A stretch of 64,000 nt of DNA, taken from NCBI RefSeq assembly GCF_003751805.1, contig NZ_RKHQ01000002.1:682001-746000 (forward strand). The letters are read 5' to 3'. Below the pieces are notes generated by a model, which was not told where the DNA came from, ran no database searches, and saw nothing but the letters and a program-made list of their open reading frames with translations. Below, one piece after another: positions 19,884 through 28,524 of this stretch (position 1 is the stretch's first letter; every line of letters starts with the position of its first letter). The position numbers and the translations under genes were made by a program. This DNA is from Salana multivorans. Its GTDB lineage: Bacteria > Actinomycetota > Actinomycetes > Actinomycetales > Beutenbergiaceae.

Positions 19884-20717
19884 CTAGCGGGTCTCGTCGG
19901 GCTCGACGCCCTCGGCGGCGGCCGCCGCGGGGCCGGGGTCCCTGGTCGCCGGCCCGGACGCCGCGCCGTCGTCCGGCGACGGCGGCTCCTCGGGCACCGG
20001 GCGCCCGCCGGGCGCGTCCGTGAGGGAGGCAGCCGACTTGCCCTTGGCCAGCCGCGCCTTCGCGGTGGCCGCGTACATGTCGACGTACTCCTGGCCCGAC
20101 AGGCGCATGATCTCGTACATGATCTCGTCGGTGATGGAGCGCAGGACGAACCGGTCGTTCTCCATCCCGGCGTAACGGCTGAAGTCCATCGGCTCCCCGA
20201 GCACGACGCCGATCCGCTTGAACTTCGGGATCCGCCGGCCGATCGGCTGCGCGATGTTCGTGCCGACCATCGCGACCGGGACGACGGGGGCGCCCGACTC
20301 CAGCGCGAGCCGCGCGACGCCGGTCTTGCCGCGGTAGAGGCGTCCGTCGGGGCTGCGGGTGCCCTCGGGGTAGATCCCGAACAGGCCGCCGGTCTCGAGC
20401 CGGTCGAGGCCGGCGTTGAGCGCCGCCTCCGACGCCTTGCCACCCGAGCGGTCGACCGGGATGAGCCCGACGCCCTTCATGAACCACGCGATGAACCGAC
20501 CCTTGAGACCGGTGCCCTCGACGTAGTCGGACTTCCCGAGGAACACCACCTCGCGCGGCAGCATGAGCGGGAGGAAGAAGGAGTCGATGACGGCGAGGTG
20601 GTTGCTCGCCAGGATCGCCGGACCGGTCTCGGGAAGGTTCTCGGCTCCGCGGATCCACGGCTGGTAGAAGACGCGCAGGAGCGAGCCGAGCGTCGCCTTC
20701 ATGAACCGGTAGAACAC
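19884..20717 (-). CDS. plsC: 1-acyl-sn-glycerol-3-phosphate acyltransferase family protein
   Basis: The 277-residue PlsC-type enzyme transfers an acyl chain to lysophosphatidate or a related acceptor at the membrane. It has motif I NHLAVIDS (H-x4-D), motif III YPEGTRSPDG and motif IV VPVAMVGT. Residues after about 230 are a Pro/Ala/Gly/Asp-rich tail without recognised domain. GTG 20717 is preceded by GAGGGG at 7-nt spacing. A -10-like TAGAGT on the minus strand (20794-20799) would give a leader of about 70 nt. The position matches Rv2182c. Lysophospholipid specificity cannot be told from sequence. Confidence 0.85.
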   Translation of the reverse strand: MFYRFMKATLGSLLRVFYQPWIRGAENLPETGPAILASNHLAVIDSFFLPLMLPREVVFLGKSDYVEGTGLKGRFIAWFMKGVGLIPVDRSGGKASEAALNAGLDRLETGGLFGIYPEGTRSPDGRLYRGKTGVARLALESGAPVVPVAMVGTNIAQPIGRRIPKFKRIGVVLGEPMDFSRYAGMENDRFVLRSITDEIMYEIMRLSGQEYVDMYAATAKARLAKGKSAASLTDAPGGRPVPEEPPSPDDGAASGPATRDPGPAAAAAEGVEPDETR

Positions 20718-20885
20718 TCGTGGACCCCTCTTCGAGGTTCGGAATCACCGCGCCGCGACGGAGGCGGACGAGGGCGCCGGTGGCAACCCACGCCCCACTC
20801 TAGAGGGCGGCGGACCCCCGGTCCCGCCCGTGGGTCCCGGTCCCCCTCGCACCCGGCCCAGCCCTCCGGGTCGCCCGGGGCGAAC

Positions 20886-20891
20886 TATCCT
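20886..20891 (+). promoter_or_regulatory. -10 element of leaderless transcript for membrane protein gene
   Basis: TATCCT ends 6 nt before ATG 20898. Confidence 0.55.
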
Positions 20892-20897
20892 GCCGGG

Positions 20898-21386
20898 ATG
20901 ACTGTGCCCGAGCCGGAGGACCGCGACGAGGTCGAGCCCGCGGCCGACGACGCCGTCGCGGACGCGCCCGACGACGGTGCCGACGACGGCGCCGGGAGCG
21001 AGCCGGACGAGCGCGACTGGGACGCGGAGTGGCGCGACCTCACGGGCCCGCTCGCGGCCGAGCCGCGGCGGTTCCTGCTGTCGGACACGCCGCGGATCGG
21101 TGCCGGGACCGGCCCGCGCGACTACTCCCCGCCCGACGACCCGGAAGACGAGAGCTGGCACCCCGAGGAGCCGCCACCGGCGACGGGCAGCACCCGCACG
21201 CGCCTGGCGTGGGCCGGGATCATCGGCGGCCCGCTCCTCATGCTGCTGGCCGTCGTGACGTTCGGCAGCGCCGAGGTGTGGTTCGTCGGGCTGAGCCTCG
21301 TCCTGTTCGTCGGCGGCTGCGCCCTCGGGTTCAGCCAGCTCCCGAAGCGCCACCGCGATCCCGACGACGACGGCGCCGAGGTCTGA
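20898..21386 (+). CDS. Hypothetical acidic membrane protein
   Basis: The 162-residue protein is not recognised. Residues 1-100 are strongly acidic and Pro-rich, with a short conserved-looking segment RRFLLSDTPRIGAG. Two hydrophobic helices follow (about 105-125 and 128-148), then a basic/acidic tail. It is probably a two-pass inner-membrane protein with a long cytoplasmic acidic arm. It lies between the acyltransferase and glucokinase genes and ends at a long hairpin. Start ATG 20898 is fixed by TATCCT 6 nt upstream. Confidence 0.65.
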   Translation: MTVPEPEDRDEVEPAADDAVADAPDDGADDGAGSEPDERDWDAEWRDLTGPLAAEPRRFLLSDTPRIGAGTGPRDYSPPDDPEDESWHPEEPPPATGSTRTRLAWAGIIGGPLLMLLAVVTFGSAEVWFVGLSLVLFVGGCALGFSQLPKRHRDPDDDGAEV

Positions 21387-21397
21387 CGCACGATCGC

Positions 21398-21458
21398 CCT
21401 CCGACGTCGGGGTGGCCGCGGTCGCGAGACGCGACCTGGCCCACCCCGATGTCGGAGG
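21398..21458. terminator. Long bidirectional hairpin between membrane protein gene and glucokinase
   Basis: Arms 21398-21426 and 21430-21458 pair over 29 nt with a four-base internal mismatch and one wobble; the loop is 3 nt. It sits between convergent stops at 21386 and 21465. Confidence 0.8.
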
Positions 21459-21464
21459 TTCGGG

Positions 21465-22406
21465 TCAGTGCGAGCGGGCGAGGTCGGCGGCGCCGACGAT
21501 GCCGGCGTCGTTCCCCAGCTCCGCGATGACGATGGTCGGCAGCGGTCGGCGGCCCCGCGCGAAGAGCTGCTGGTCGAGCGCCTCGCGCGCCGGCTCCAGC
21601 AGGAGGTCACCGGCCTCGCAGACGCCACCGCCGACGACGTACAGGGCGGGGTCGAGCACCGCCGACAGCGCGGCCATCCCCGTCCCGAGCCAGCGGCCGA
21701 GCTCGGCGAGCATGTCCACCGCGAACTGGTCGCCCTCCTTGGCCGCCTGGGTCACCATCGGCCCGGTCACGCGCTTGGGCTTGCCCTCGGCGAGCCCGAT
21801 GAGGTGCGCCGCCCGGTCCGGGTCGGTCTCGAGCGCCGCCCGCGTCTCCCGCACGAGCGCGGTGCCCGACACGTAGCGCTCGAGGCACCCGTCGTGCCCG
21901 CAGCCGCAGGCGCGGCCGTTGGGCACGACCCGCAGGTGGCCGACCTCGGCACCCGCGCCGGAGGCCCCCCGCAGGAGCCGTCCGTCGGTGACGATGGCGC
22001 CACCGAGGCCGGTGCCGACCGTCAGCATGATCATGTCCTCGACGTCGCGGCCGGCGCCGAACCGGAACTCGGCCCAGCCGGCCGCGTTCGCGTCGTTCTC
22101 GACGACCACGGGGAGCGCGAGCCGCTGCCGGAGCACCTCGCCGAGCGGGTAGTCGCGCCAGGCGATGTTCGCGGCGAACACGACGGTCGAGCGGTCCCGA
22201 CCGACGAAGCCGGCGGCCGAGACGCCGACGACGCCGACCTCGTGGTCGCGACGCAGCTCCTCCACCGCGTCCGCGACCGAGTCCTCGATGGCCGCCGGGT
22301 CCTCGGGATCGGTGTCGCGCCGCGTGCTCGCAAGCAGGCGACCGTCCTCGTCGACCACGCCGGCCGCGATCTTGGTTCCCCCGATGTCGACACCGATGGC
22401 GAGCAT
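21465..22406 (-). CDS. glk: ROK-family glucokinase
   Basis: The 313-residue sugar kinase phosphorylates glucose in the cytoplasm with ATP. Motifs: IGVDIGGTKIAAG (phosphate loop), VENDANAAGWAEFRFGAG (catalytic Asp), GTGLGGAI, the ROK signature ending EVGHLRVVPNGRACGCG, and the zinc cysteines in CGCGHDGCLERY. No helix-turn-helix precedes the kinase, so this is an enzyme, not a ROK repressor. ATG 22406 has GGAGG 4 nt upstream. Divergent from the acyl-CoA ligase gene; between them (22407-22637) no further gene is seen. Confidence 0.92.
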   Translation of the reverse strand: MLAIGVDIGGTKIAAGVVDEDGRLLASTRRDTDPEDPAAIEDSVADAVEELRRDHEVGVVGVSAAGFVGRDRSTVVFAANIAWRDYPLGEVLRQRLALPVVVENDANAAGWAEFRFGAGRDVEDMIMLTVGTGLGGAIVTDGRLLRGASGAGAEVGHLRVVPNGRACGCGHDGCLERYVSGTALVRETRAALETDPDRAAHLIGLAEGKPKRVTGPMVTQAAKEGDQFAVDMLAELGRWLGTGMAALSAVLDPALYVVGGGVCEAGDLLLEPAREALDQQLFARGRRPLPTIVIAELGNDAGIVGAADLARSH

Positions 22407-22637
22407 GAGTCCTCCGTGTGTGGTGCTGGTGTGGTGCGGGCCGCCCCGCGACCGGATCGTGCGCGTCCCTATCCTGGCGCATCCCGGGGGTGCTGACGTA
22501 GGCCCAGCGTCCGGGACGGACCGTGTCGCCACTCGCACGCGCCGCGCCTCCCCCTTACTGTTGGAGACCACACGGTGAGGAGCTGGGGCGAGCTCGTCAC
22601 CGTGCACGGCATCCGCCCATCGGACGAAGGAGCCACG

Positions 22638-24452
22638 ATGGACACGACCACCCCCGTCCCACCCCCGGCAGTCGACCCGGGCACGAGCATCACGGACCTG
22701 CTCGAGGACCTGCACCGGCGAGACCCGGGATCGACGATCTACCGCGTGCCGGAGGGGTCCGGCTGGCGCGACGTCAGCGTGCGGGAGGTGCGCACCGAGG
22801 CGATCGACCTCGCGCGCGGCCTCGTCGCTGCCGGCATCGCGCCCGGTGACCGCGTCGGCATCATGTCCCGCACCCGGTACGAGTGGACGCTGCTCGACCT
22901 GGCGATCTGGTACGCCGGGGCGGTTCCCGTCCCCGTGTACGAGACGTCGTCGGCCTCGCAGACGGCCTGGATCCTGTCGGACTCCGAGACCGTCGCGATC
23001 TTCTGCGAGCAGGCGTCCCACGCGGCCGTGGTCGCGGAGGCGCGTCCGGACGTGCCGAGCCTGCGCGAGGTCTGGGTCATCGAGGACGGCGCCCTCGCGG
23101 ACGTCACGGCCCGCGGCGCCGGCGTCACGGCCGAGGACGTGCACGCCGCCTCCGGCGCCGTCGGCCTGGCCGACCTCGCCACGATCATCTACACCTCCGG
23201 CACGACGGGCCGGCCCAAGGGCGCCGAGCTCACCCACGGCAACTTCGTCGTCCTCGCCAAGAGCGCGGTCGGCGCGATCCCCGAGGTGTTCGCCCAGGAG
23301 GGCGCGTCGACGCTGCTGTTCATGCCGCTCGCGCACGTGTTCGCCCGGTTCGTCGAGGTGCTCGCGCTCGCCGCCGGCGTCCCGATGGGGCACACGCGGG
23401 ACGTGAGCACGCTCGTCGCGGACCTCGGCACGTACCGGCCGACGTTCATCCTCGCCGTCCCGCGCGTGTTCGAGAAGGTCTACAACAGCGCCGAGCAGAA
23501 GGCCGTCGCCGGCGGCAAGGAGAAGATCTTCCGCTGGGCGGCCGCGACGGCGATCGCCTACTCCCAGGCGATGGACGACGGCGGGCGTCCCGGCCTGGGC
23601 CTGCGCCTCAAGCACGCGGTCGCCGACCGGCTCGTGCTCCACAAGCTGCGCAACGCGATGGGCGGGAACCTGGTCTACGCCGTCTCCGGCGGTGGCCCGC
23701 TCGGCGCCCGGCTCGGCCACTTCTTCCGTGGCGTCGGCCTCACCGTGCTCGAGGGCTACGGTCTCACCGAGACGACCGCGCCGCTCACGGTCAACCGGCC
23801 GGCGAAGGTCAAGATCGGGACCGTCGGTCCCCCGCTGCCCGGGATCGAGCTCGCGATCGCGGCCGACGGCGAGATCCTCGCCCGTGGCGTCGGCGTCTTC
23901 AGCGACTACCACAACAACCCCGAGGCGACGCAGGAGGCGTTCACCGACGGCTGGTTCCACACCGGCGACCTCGGCACCCTCGACTCCGACGGCTACGCCG
24001 CCATCACCGGTCGCAAGAAGGAGATCATCGTGACGGCCGGCGGCAAGAACGTCGCCCCGGCCCAGCTCGAGGACGCCATCCGCGCGCACCCGCTGGTCAG
24101 CCAGTGCCTCGTCGTCGGCGAGGGGCGGCCGTTCATCGCGGCTCTCGTCACGCTCGACGTCGAGATGCTGCCGGGCTGGCTCTCCGCGCACGGCAAGGCC
24201 GCGATGACGCCGCAGGAGGCGGCCGCAGACCCGGAGGTGCGCGCGGCGGTCCAGGAGGCCGTCGACCGCGCGAACAAGCACGTCTCCCGCGCCGAGTCGG
24301 TGCGCGTGTGGGACTTCCTCGACGGCGACTTCACGATCGACAACGACTACCTCACGCCCTCGCTCAAGGTGAAGCGGGCCGCCGTCCTGCGGGACATGGC
24401 CCCGAAGGTCGACGAGCTCTACGCGCAGGCAGCGGCCAGCCGCAAGGACTGA
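22638..24452 (+). CDS. fadD: Long-chain fatty acid--CoA ligase (AMP-forming)
   Basis: The 604-residue adenylate-forming enzyme activates fatty acids as acyl-CoA. It has the P-loop-like YTSGTTGRPKGAELTHGN, GYGLTETTAPLTVN, FHTGDLGTLDSDGY and the C-terminal RKKEIIVTAGGKNVAPAQLE with the catalytic lysine near LTPSLKVKR. The closest family type is FadD15-like, and M. tuberculosis fadD15 (Rv2187) lies in the same position relative to dnaQ-uvrC and trpD. ATG 22638 follows GAAGGAG at good spacing; an upstream in-frame start at 22575 lacks one. Confidence 0.92.
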   Translation: MDTTTPVPPPAVDPGTSITDLLEDLHRRDPGSTIYRVPEGSGWRDVSVREVRTEAIDLARGLVAAGIAPGDRVGIMSRTRYEWTLLDLAIWYAGAVPVPVYETSSASQTAWILSDSETVAIFCEQASHAAVVAEARPDVPSLREVWVIEDGALADVTARGAGVTAEDVHAASGAVGLADLATIIYTSGTTGRPKGAELTHGNFVVLAKSAVGAIPEVFAQEGASTLLFMPLAHVFARFVEVLALAAGVPMGHTRDVSTLVADLGTYRPTFILAVPRVFEKVYNSAEQKAVAGGKEKIFRWAAATAIAYSQAMDDGGRPGLGLRLKHAVADRLVLHKLRNAMGGNLVYAVSGGGPLGARLGHFFRGVGLTVLEGYGLTETTAPLTVNRPAKVKIGTVGPPLPGIELAIAADGEILARGVGVFSDYHNNPEATQEAFTDGWFHTGDLGTLDSDGYAAITGRKKEIIVTAGGKNVAPAQLEDAIRAHPLVSQCLVVGEGRPFIAALVTLDVEMLPGWLSAHGKAAMTPQEAAADPEVRAAVQEAVDRANKHVSRAESVRVWDFLDGDFTIDNDYLTPSLKVKRAAVLRDMAPKVDELYAQAAASRKD

Positions 24453-24499
24453 GTCGCGCCGGCGGCCTCGCCCGCCGCGTCGATGTCGGTGGTGGGACG

Positions 24500-24505
24500 T
24501 AGCGT
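24500..24505 (+). promoter_or_regulatory. -10 element of leaderless exonuclease/UvrC fusion transcript
   Basis: TAGCGT ends 7 nt before GTG 24513, favouring this start over ATG 24483. Confidence 0.45.
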
Positions 24506-24512
24506 CTGCCGC

Positions 24513-26453
24513 GTGGTCACCTCCCTCCCGACGACGACGCAGCCGGACGACCCCGCGCTCGCGGTCCAGCCGAGCCTGCTCGCCGACGGTCCGGCGCTGC
24601 ACGCGGTCGACTTCGTCGTCGTCGACCTGGAGACGACGGGCGGCGCCGCGACCGGCGACCGGATCACCGAGATCGGCGCCGTGCGCGTGCGTGGCGGCGA
24701 GGTGCTGGGCGAGCTCGGCACGCTCGTCAACCCCGGCCGGGCGATCCCGCCGACCATCACGGTGCTCACCGGCATCACCGACGCGATGGTGGTGGCGGCG
24801 CCGTCCGAGGAGGAGGTCGTGCCGACCTTCCTCGAGTTCGCCCGGGACGCGGTGCTGGTGGCGCACAACGCCCGGTTCGACGTCGGGTTCCTCCGCGCGG
24901 CGTGCGATCGGCTCGGGATCGAGTGGCCGCGTCCCCTCGTCGTCGACACGCTCGCGCTCGCCCGGCGCGTCGTGACGCGGGACGAGGCGCCCAACCACAA
25001 GCTCGGCTCGCTCGCCAGGCTCTTCCACGCGGCCGTGGCGCCGGACCACCGAGCGCTCACGGACGCGCGCGCGACGGTCGACGTGCTGCACGGTCTCCTC
25101 GCCCGGCTGGCACCGCTCGGCGTCACCCATCTCGACGACCTCGTGACGGCCGCGGACCCCGTCCCGGAGGCCGTGCGACGCAAGGCGACGCTCGCCGACG
25201 GGCTCCCCCAGCTGCCGGGCGTGTACCAGTTCCTCGACGCATCGGACCGGATCCTCTACGTGGGGACGGCGACGAACCTGCGCACCCGCGTCCGGTCCTA
25301 CTTCACGGCGGCGGAGAAGCGGCGCCGGATCACCGAGATGGTGCGGATCGCCGCCCGGGTCCACCCCATCCCCGTCCCCACACCGCTGGAGGCGTCGGTC
25401 CGCGAGCTCCGGCTCATCGCGCAGCACAGCCCGCCCTACAACCGCCGCTCCCGCAGCCCCGGCGCCGAGCCGTGGATCCGGCTGACCGACGAGGCGTTCC
25501 CGCGGGCGTCGATCGTGCGCACACCGCCGGCGAGCGGGCCCGTGCTCGGGCCGTTCCGCAGCCGGGGGCTCGCGACCGCGGCGCTGGAGGCCCTCACGGG
25601 CGCCTTCGGGCTGCGGTCGTGCACCGAGCGACTGCCGCTGTCCCCGCGTCCGGGTCACGGCGCCTGCGCGCTGCGCGAGCTCGGTCGCTGCGGCGCACCG
25701 TGCGTCGGCGACGTCGACCGTTCCGGGTACCTACCGGCGGTCGAGGCGTTCACCCGGTTCGCGGCGGGCGACGCCCGCGAGTACCTGGCGCACGCCGCGG
25801 CGCGCCTGGACCGGCTGGTCGCGCAGGAGCGGTTCGAGGAGGCCGCCGTCGAGCGCGACCGGTGCCAGGCCCTCCTGCGCGGGGCGGCGCGGGCGCAGCA
25901 CCTGCGCGCCCTGCGCTGCGCCGAGCTGCTCGCGGCCCGACCGCGCGACGATGCCCGCTCGACGACCGGACGCGGCGGCGGCAGTGCCCGCACGGGCGGC
26001 CGGGTCTGGGAGGTCGTCTGCATCCGGCACGGGCGGCTCGCCGGGACGGCCGTCGCCGCGAGCACGGCCGCCGTGCTGGAGACGGCGGAGGCGCTGCGTC
26101 TGACGGCCGAGGACGTGCCGGAGGCTACCACGCTCGCCGGCGCGGCCTGGGCCGAGGAGACCGAGCTGCTCTGGGGCTGGCTCGACCGGCCGGGCGTGCG
26201 CCTGCTCGCCGTCGAGGGCGCGGCGCTCGCGCTCCCGCGGCACGGCGCCGCGTGGGCGCTCGCCGACCTGCAGCGTCACCTCGGGCTCACCCACCCGCGG
26301 GTCCTGGTCGAGGCGGAGGATCCCGAGCAGGTCGCGGGGCGGAGCGACCCGGAGCCGACGGACCCGCGCCACGAGACGGGCGAGAACGGCGAGACGGACG
26401 AGGCCGGCGAGGCCGAGGACGAGCGGGACGGGCGGGAGGCGGGCGCCGCCTAG
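24513..26453 (+). CDS. DEDDh 3'-5' exonuclease fused to GIY-YIG/UvrC-like module
   Basis: The 646-residue protein joins two nuclease modules. Residues about 25-190 form a DnaQ-like exonuclease: DLETTGGAATGD (D, E), AHNARFDVGFL (D) and DHRALTDARAT (H, D). Residues about 220-310 form a GIY-YIG domain (LPGVYQFLDASDRILYVGTATN), followed by a UvrC-like cysteine segment (GACALRELGRCGAPC) and a UVR-like helix (ERFEEAAVERDRC). It lacks the C-terminal RNase H and helix-hairpin-helix parts of UvrC. The architecture is conserved in actinobacteria (Rv2191); a repair role is inferred. The last 60 residues are a Glu/Gly-rich tail. Confidence 0.88.
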   Translation: MVTSLPTTTQPDDPALAVQPSLLADGPALHAVDFVVVDLETTGGAATGDRITEIGAVRVRGGEVLGELGTLVNPGRAIPPTITVLTGITDAMVVAAPSEEEVVPTFLEFARDAVLVAHNARFDVGFLRAACDRLGIEWPRPLVVDTLALARRVVTRDEAPNHKLGSLARLFHAAVAPDHRALTDARATVDVLHGLLARLAPLGVTHLDDLVTAADPVPEAVRRKATLADGLPQLPGVYQFLDASDRILYVGTATNLRTRVRSYFTAAEKRRRITEMVRIAARVHPIPVPTPLEASVRELRLIAQHSPPYNRRSRSPGAEPWIRLTDEAFPRASIVRTPPASGPVLGPFRSRGLATAALEALTGAFGLRSCTERLPLSPRPGHGACALRELGRCGAPCVGDVDRSGYLPAVEAFTRFAAGDAREYLAHAAARLDRLVAQERFEEAAVERDRCQALLRGAARAQHLRALRCAELLAARPRDDARSTTGRGGGSARTGGRVWEVVCIRHGRLAGTAVAASTAAVLETAEALRLTAEDVPEATTLAGAAWAEETELLWGWLDRPGVRLLAVEGAALALPRHGAAWALADLQRHLGLTHPRVLVEAEDPEQVAGRSDPEPTDPRHETGENGETDEAGEAEDERDGREAGAA

Positions 26454-26507
26454 CGGCGACGGCCGGGAGGCCGGCGGATCGGGAGACCGACGGGGGCCGT
26501 CGCTGCG

Positions 26508-26513
26508 TAGGCT
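26508..26513 (+). promoter_or_regulatory. -10 element of leaderless AsnC-domain gene transcript
   Basis: TAGGCT ends 6 nt before ATG 26520. Confidence 0.55.
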
Positions 26514-26519
26514 GTCGTC

Positions 26520-26801
26520 ATGATCACCGCCATCGCGCTCATCGAGGCCGACGTCGCCGCCGTTCCGGAGGTCTGCGAGGCCGTCGCCTCGCTCGAGGGG
26601 GTGAGCGAGGTCTACTCCGTCACGGGCGACGTCGACCTCATCGCCATGGTGCGCGTGAACCGGCACGAGGAGCTCGCCGGGGTCATCGCCGACCGGATCG
26701 GCAAGGTCCCCGGCGTCCTCGCGACCCGGACCTACATCGCGTTCCAGTCCTACTCGCAGCACGACCTCGAGGCGGCCTTCGCCATCGGCGTGGAGGAGTA
26801 G
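26520..26801 (+). CDS. Stand-alone Lrp/AsnC ligand-binding (RAM) domain protein
   Basis: The 93-residue protein is just the effector-binding domain of the Lrp/AsnC family: ITAIALIEADVAAVPEVCE, VYSVTGDVDLIAMVRV and ATRTYIAFQSYSQHDLE. No helix-turn-helix is present, so it may form rings that bind amino acids or modulate another regulator. Such proteins often lie beside trpD and the cytochrome oxidase genes in actinobacteria. It is convergent with the lipid-anchored-like hypothetical gene at 26821. Confidence 0.85.
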   Translation: MITAIALIEADVAAVPEVCEAVASLEGVSEVYSVTGDVDLIAMVRVNRHEELAGVIADRIGKVPGVLATRTYIAFQSYSQHDLEAAFAIGVEE

Positions 26802-26820
26802 CCCGCCGCCAGGGCTCGGG

Positions 26821-27438
26821 TCAGAGCGCGTCGTAGAGGTCGTTCACGGTCGCCGCGAAGTCGTTGACGGACACCTGCAGCGAGGTGGTCGTCACCCACA
26901 GCGTCGTCCCCTCCCCCGCCAGCACACAGGTGAACTGCCCGGGGTTGACCGCCTCCTTGCCGCAGACGGCGTTCTCGACGTACCGGGGGTCGGTGAGCCC
27001 CGAGACCAGCGCCGCGTAGTGGGCGGTGTCCTCGAGCACGGTGACGTCGACCGTGCCGTACCCCGGTCCGACGTAGGAGGCGCCGCGCCCGCTCGTGCCG
27101 TCGAGCGTGAACTCGCCGACGGTCTCGGGATAGGCGGGCGAGTCGAGGTCCTTGAGGGCGTCGAGGTTGTGCGGCGGGTGGTCGCCCCACACGGCCGCGG
27201 GGTCGGTCGCGGCGGGCGACGCGGACGGCGACGCGGTCGCGGGCGTGGGATCGGTCGACGCCTCGACGTCCGGCGTCGCCGACGGGCCCGTCGTGCTCGA
27301 CGACGCGTCCGCCGCCGGGGTCCGGTCGCCGGCGACCCCATGGCGGAGGATCACCCAGACGAGAACGACGATGACGACGGCGGCGAGCACGGCCACCCCG
27401 GCGATCGTGCCGCGGCGCGTCGGTCGTGGAGGCTGCAT
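26821..27438 (-). CDS. Hypothetical single-pass exported protein
   Basis: The 205-residue product is not recognised. A basic N-terminus (MQPPRPTRRGT) is followed by one hydrophobic helix (about residues 12-32), then a Ser/Thr/Pro/Ala-rich stalk (about 35-80) and a compact outer domain with two cysteines (AVCGKEAVNPGQFTCVLAG) likely to form a disulphide. It resembles an anchored extracytoplasmic domain. GGGAG lies upstream of ATG 27438. It follows trpD by 30 nt and is probably in the same operon. Confidence 0.65.
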   Translation of the reverse strand: MQPPRPTRRGTIAGVAVLAAVVIVVLVWVILRHGVAGDRTPAADASSSTTGPSATPDVEASTDPTPATASPSASPAATDPAAVWGDHPPHNLDALKDLDSPAYPETVGEFTLDGTSGRGASYVGPGYGTVDVTVLEDTAHYAALVSGLTDPRYVENAVCGKEAVNPGQFTCVLAGEGTTLWVTTTSLQVSVNDFAATVNDLYDAL

Positions 27439-27468
27439 CCGGTCGTCTCCCGTGCCTCGGCACCGCGC

Positions 27469-28524
27469 TCAGGCGGTGGTGGTGGCGGCCGCCCAGCGCT
27501 CGAGGACGTCGGCGGCGGCGCCCGTGTCGATCGAGCGCGCGGCCACGTCGATCGCCTCGCCCACCCGCTCGACCAGCGTCCCGTCGCCGACGAGGCTGCC
27601 CTCGGCCGCGATGGCCGCCGCCGCCCCCAGCAGCACCGCGTCGCGCGGTGCCCCGCGCTCGCCGGCGAGCACGCGGCGGACGACCTCGGCGTTGTAGGCG
27701 GCGTCGGCCCCGCGCAGGTCCTCCAGCGTCGCCGGGGCCATGCCGAACGCCTCCGTGGCGTCGACGACGTGCTCCGTCACGCTGCCGCCGCCGATCTCCC
27801 AGACGGTCGTCGGGGCGGTCGTCGCCCACTCGTCGAGCCCGTCGTGGGAGCGGTAGAGCAGGACGTCGTCGCCCCGCGAGGCGAACACCTCGGCCATGAG
27901 CGGCGCCATCGCGGCGTTCGCGACGCCGATCGCCCCCGCGCGCGGACGCGCCGGGTTGGTGAGCGGGCCGAGCACGTTGAAGATCGTGCGGACGCCGAGC
28001 GCCGAGCGGGTCGGGCCCGCGTGGCGCATCGCGGGGTGGAACACCGCGGCGAACGCGAAGGTGATCCCGACCTCGCGGGCCAGCTCGGCCACGCGCCCGG
28101 GCGGCACATCGAGGCGGACGCCGAGCGCCTCCAGCACGTCGGCGGCGCCGGAGGCGGACGAGGCGGCGCGGTTACCGTGCTTCACGACGCGCAGTCCGGA
28201 CCCGGCGACGACGAGCGCCGCCATGGTCGAGACGTTGACGCTGCGATGCCGGTCGCCTCCGGTCCCGACGATGTCGACGGTGCGACCGGGGACCTCGAGC
28301 GGGATCGCCGCGGCGATCATGGCGTCCGAGAAGCCGCGCAGCTCCGCGACGCTCTCACCCTTGGCGGCCAGCGCCACGAGCACGCCGGCGAGCTGGGCCG
28401 GCGGCAACTCCCCCGCCATCACCCTGCCCATCACCCAGCGCGCCTGGTCGGCGTCGAGGTCGTTGCCCTCGATGAGCTGGGCGAGCAGGTCGGCGACGGT
28501 CGGCTCCGCGCCGGCGGTGGTCAC
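27469..28524 (-). CDS. trpD: Anthranilate phosphoribosyltransferase
   Basis: The 351-residue enzyme transfers phosphoribose from PRPP to anthranilate in tryptophan synthesis. It contains VDIVGTGGDRHRSVNVST (PRPP loop), VVKHGNRAASSASGAADVLE, the conserved RTIFNVLGPLTNPARP and the acidic metal motif region YRSHDGLDEWAT. Start GTG 28524 overlaps the stop of the upstream receiver gene as GTGA, showing translational coupling. Other trp genes are not in the window. The M. tuberculosis homologue (Rv2192c) also precedes ctaE. Confidence 0.94.
   Translation of the reverse strand: MTTAGAEPTVADLLAQLIEGNDLDADQARWVMGRVMAGELPPAQLAGVLVALAAKGESVAELRGFSDAMIAAAIPLEVPGRTVDIVGTGGDRHRSVNVSTMAALVVAGSGLRVVKHGNRAASSASGAADVLEALGVRLDVPPGRVAELAREVGITFAFAAVFHPAMRHAGPTRSALGVRTIFNVLGPLTNPARPRAGAIGVANAAMAPLMAEVFASRGDDVLLYRSHDGLDEWATTAPTTVWEIGGGSVTEHVVDATEAFGMAPATLEDLRGADAAYNAEVVRRVLAGERGAPRDAVLLGAAAAIAAEGSLVGDGTLVERVGEAIDVAARSIDTGAAADVLERWAAATTTA

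Noticed and set aside
22407-22637. A longer start for the acyl-CoA ligase at 22575
   Set aside because: The added residues lack similarity to the family start and GAAGGAG precedes the ATG at 22638.
21465-25658. Frame extending upstream of glucokinase over the acyl-CoA ligase and exonuclease genes
   Set aside because: The real glucokinase starts at 22406 with a ribosome site; the extension is a shadow of the opposite strand.
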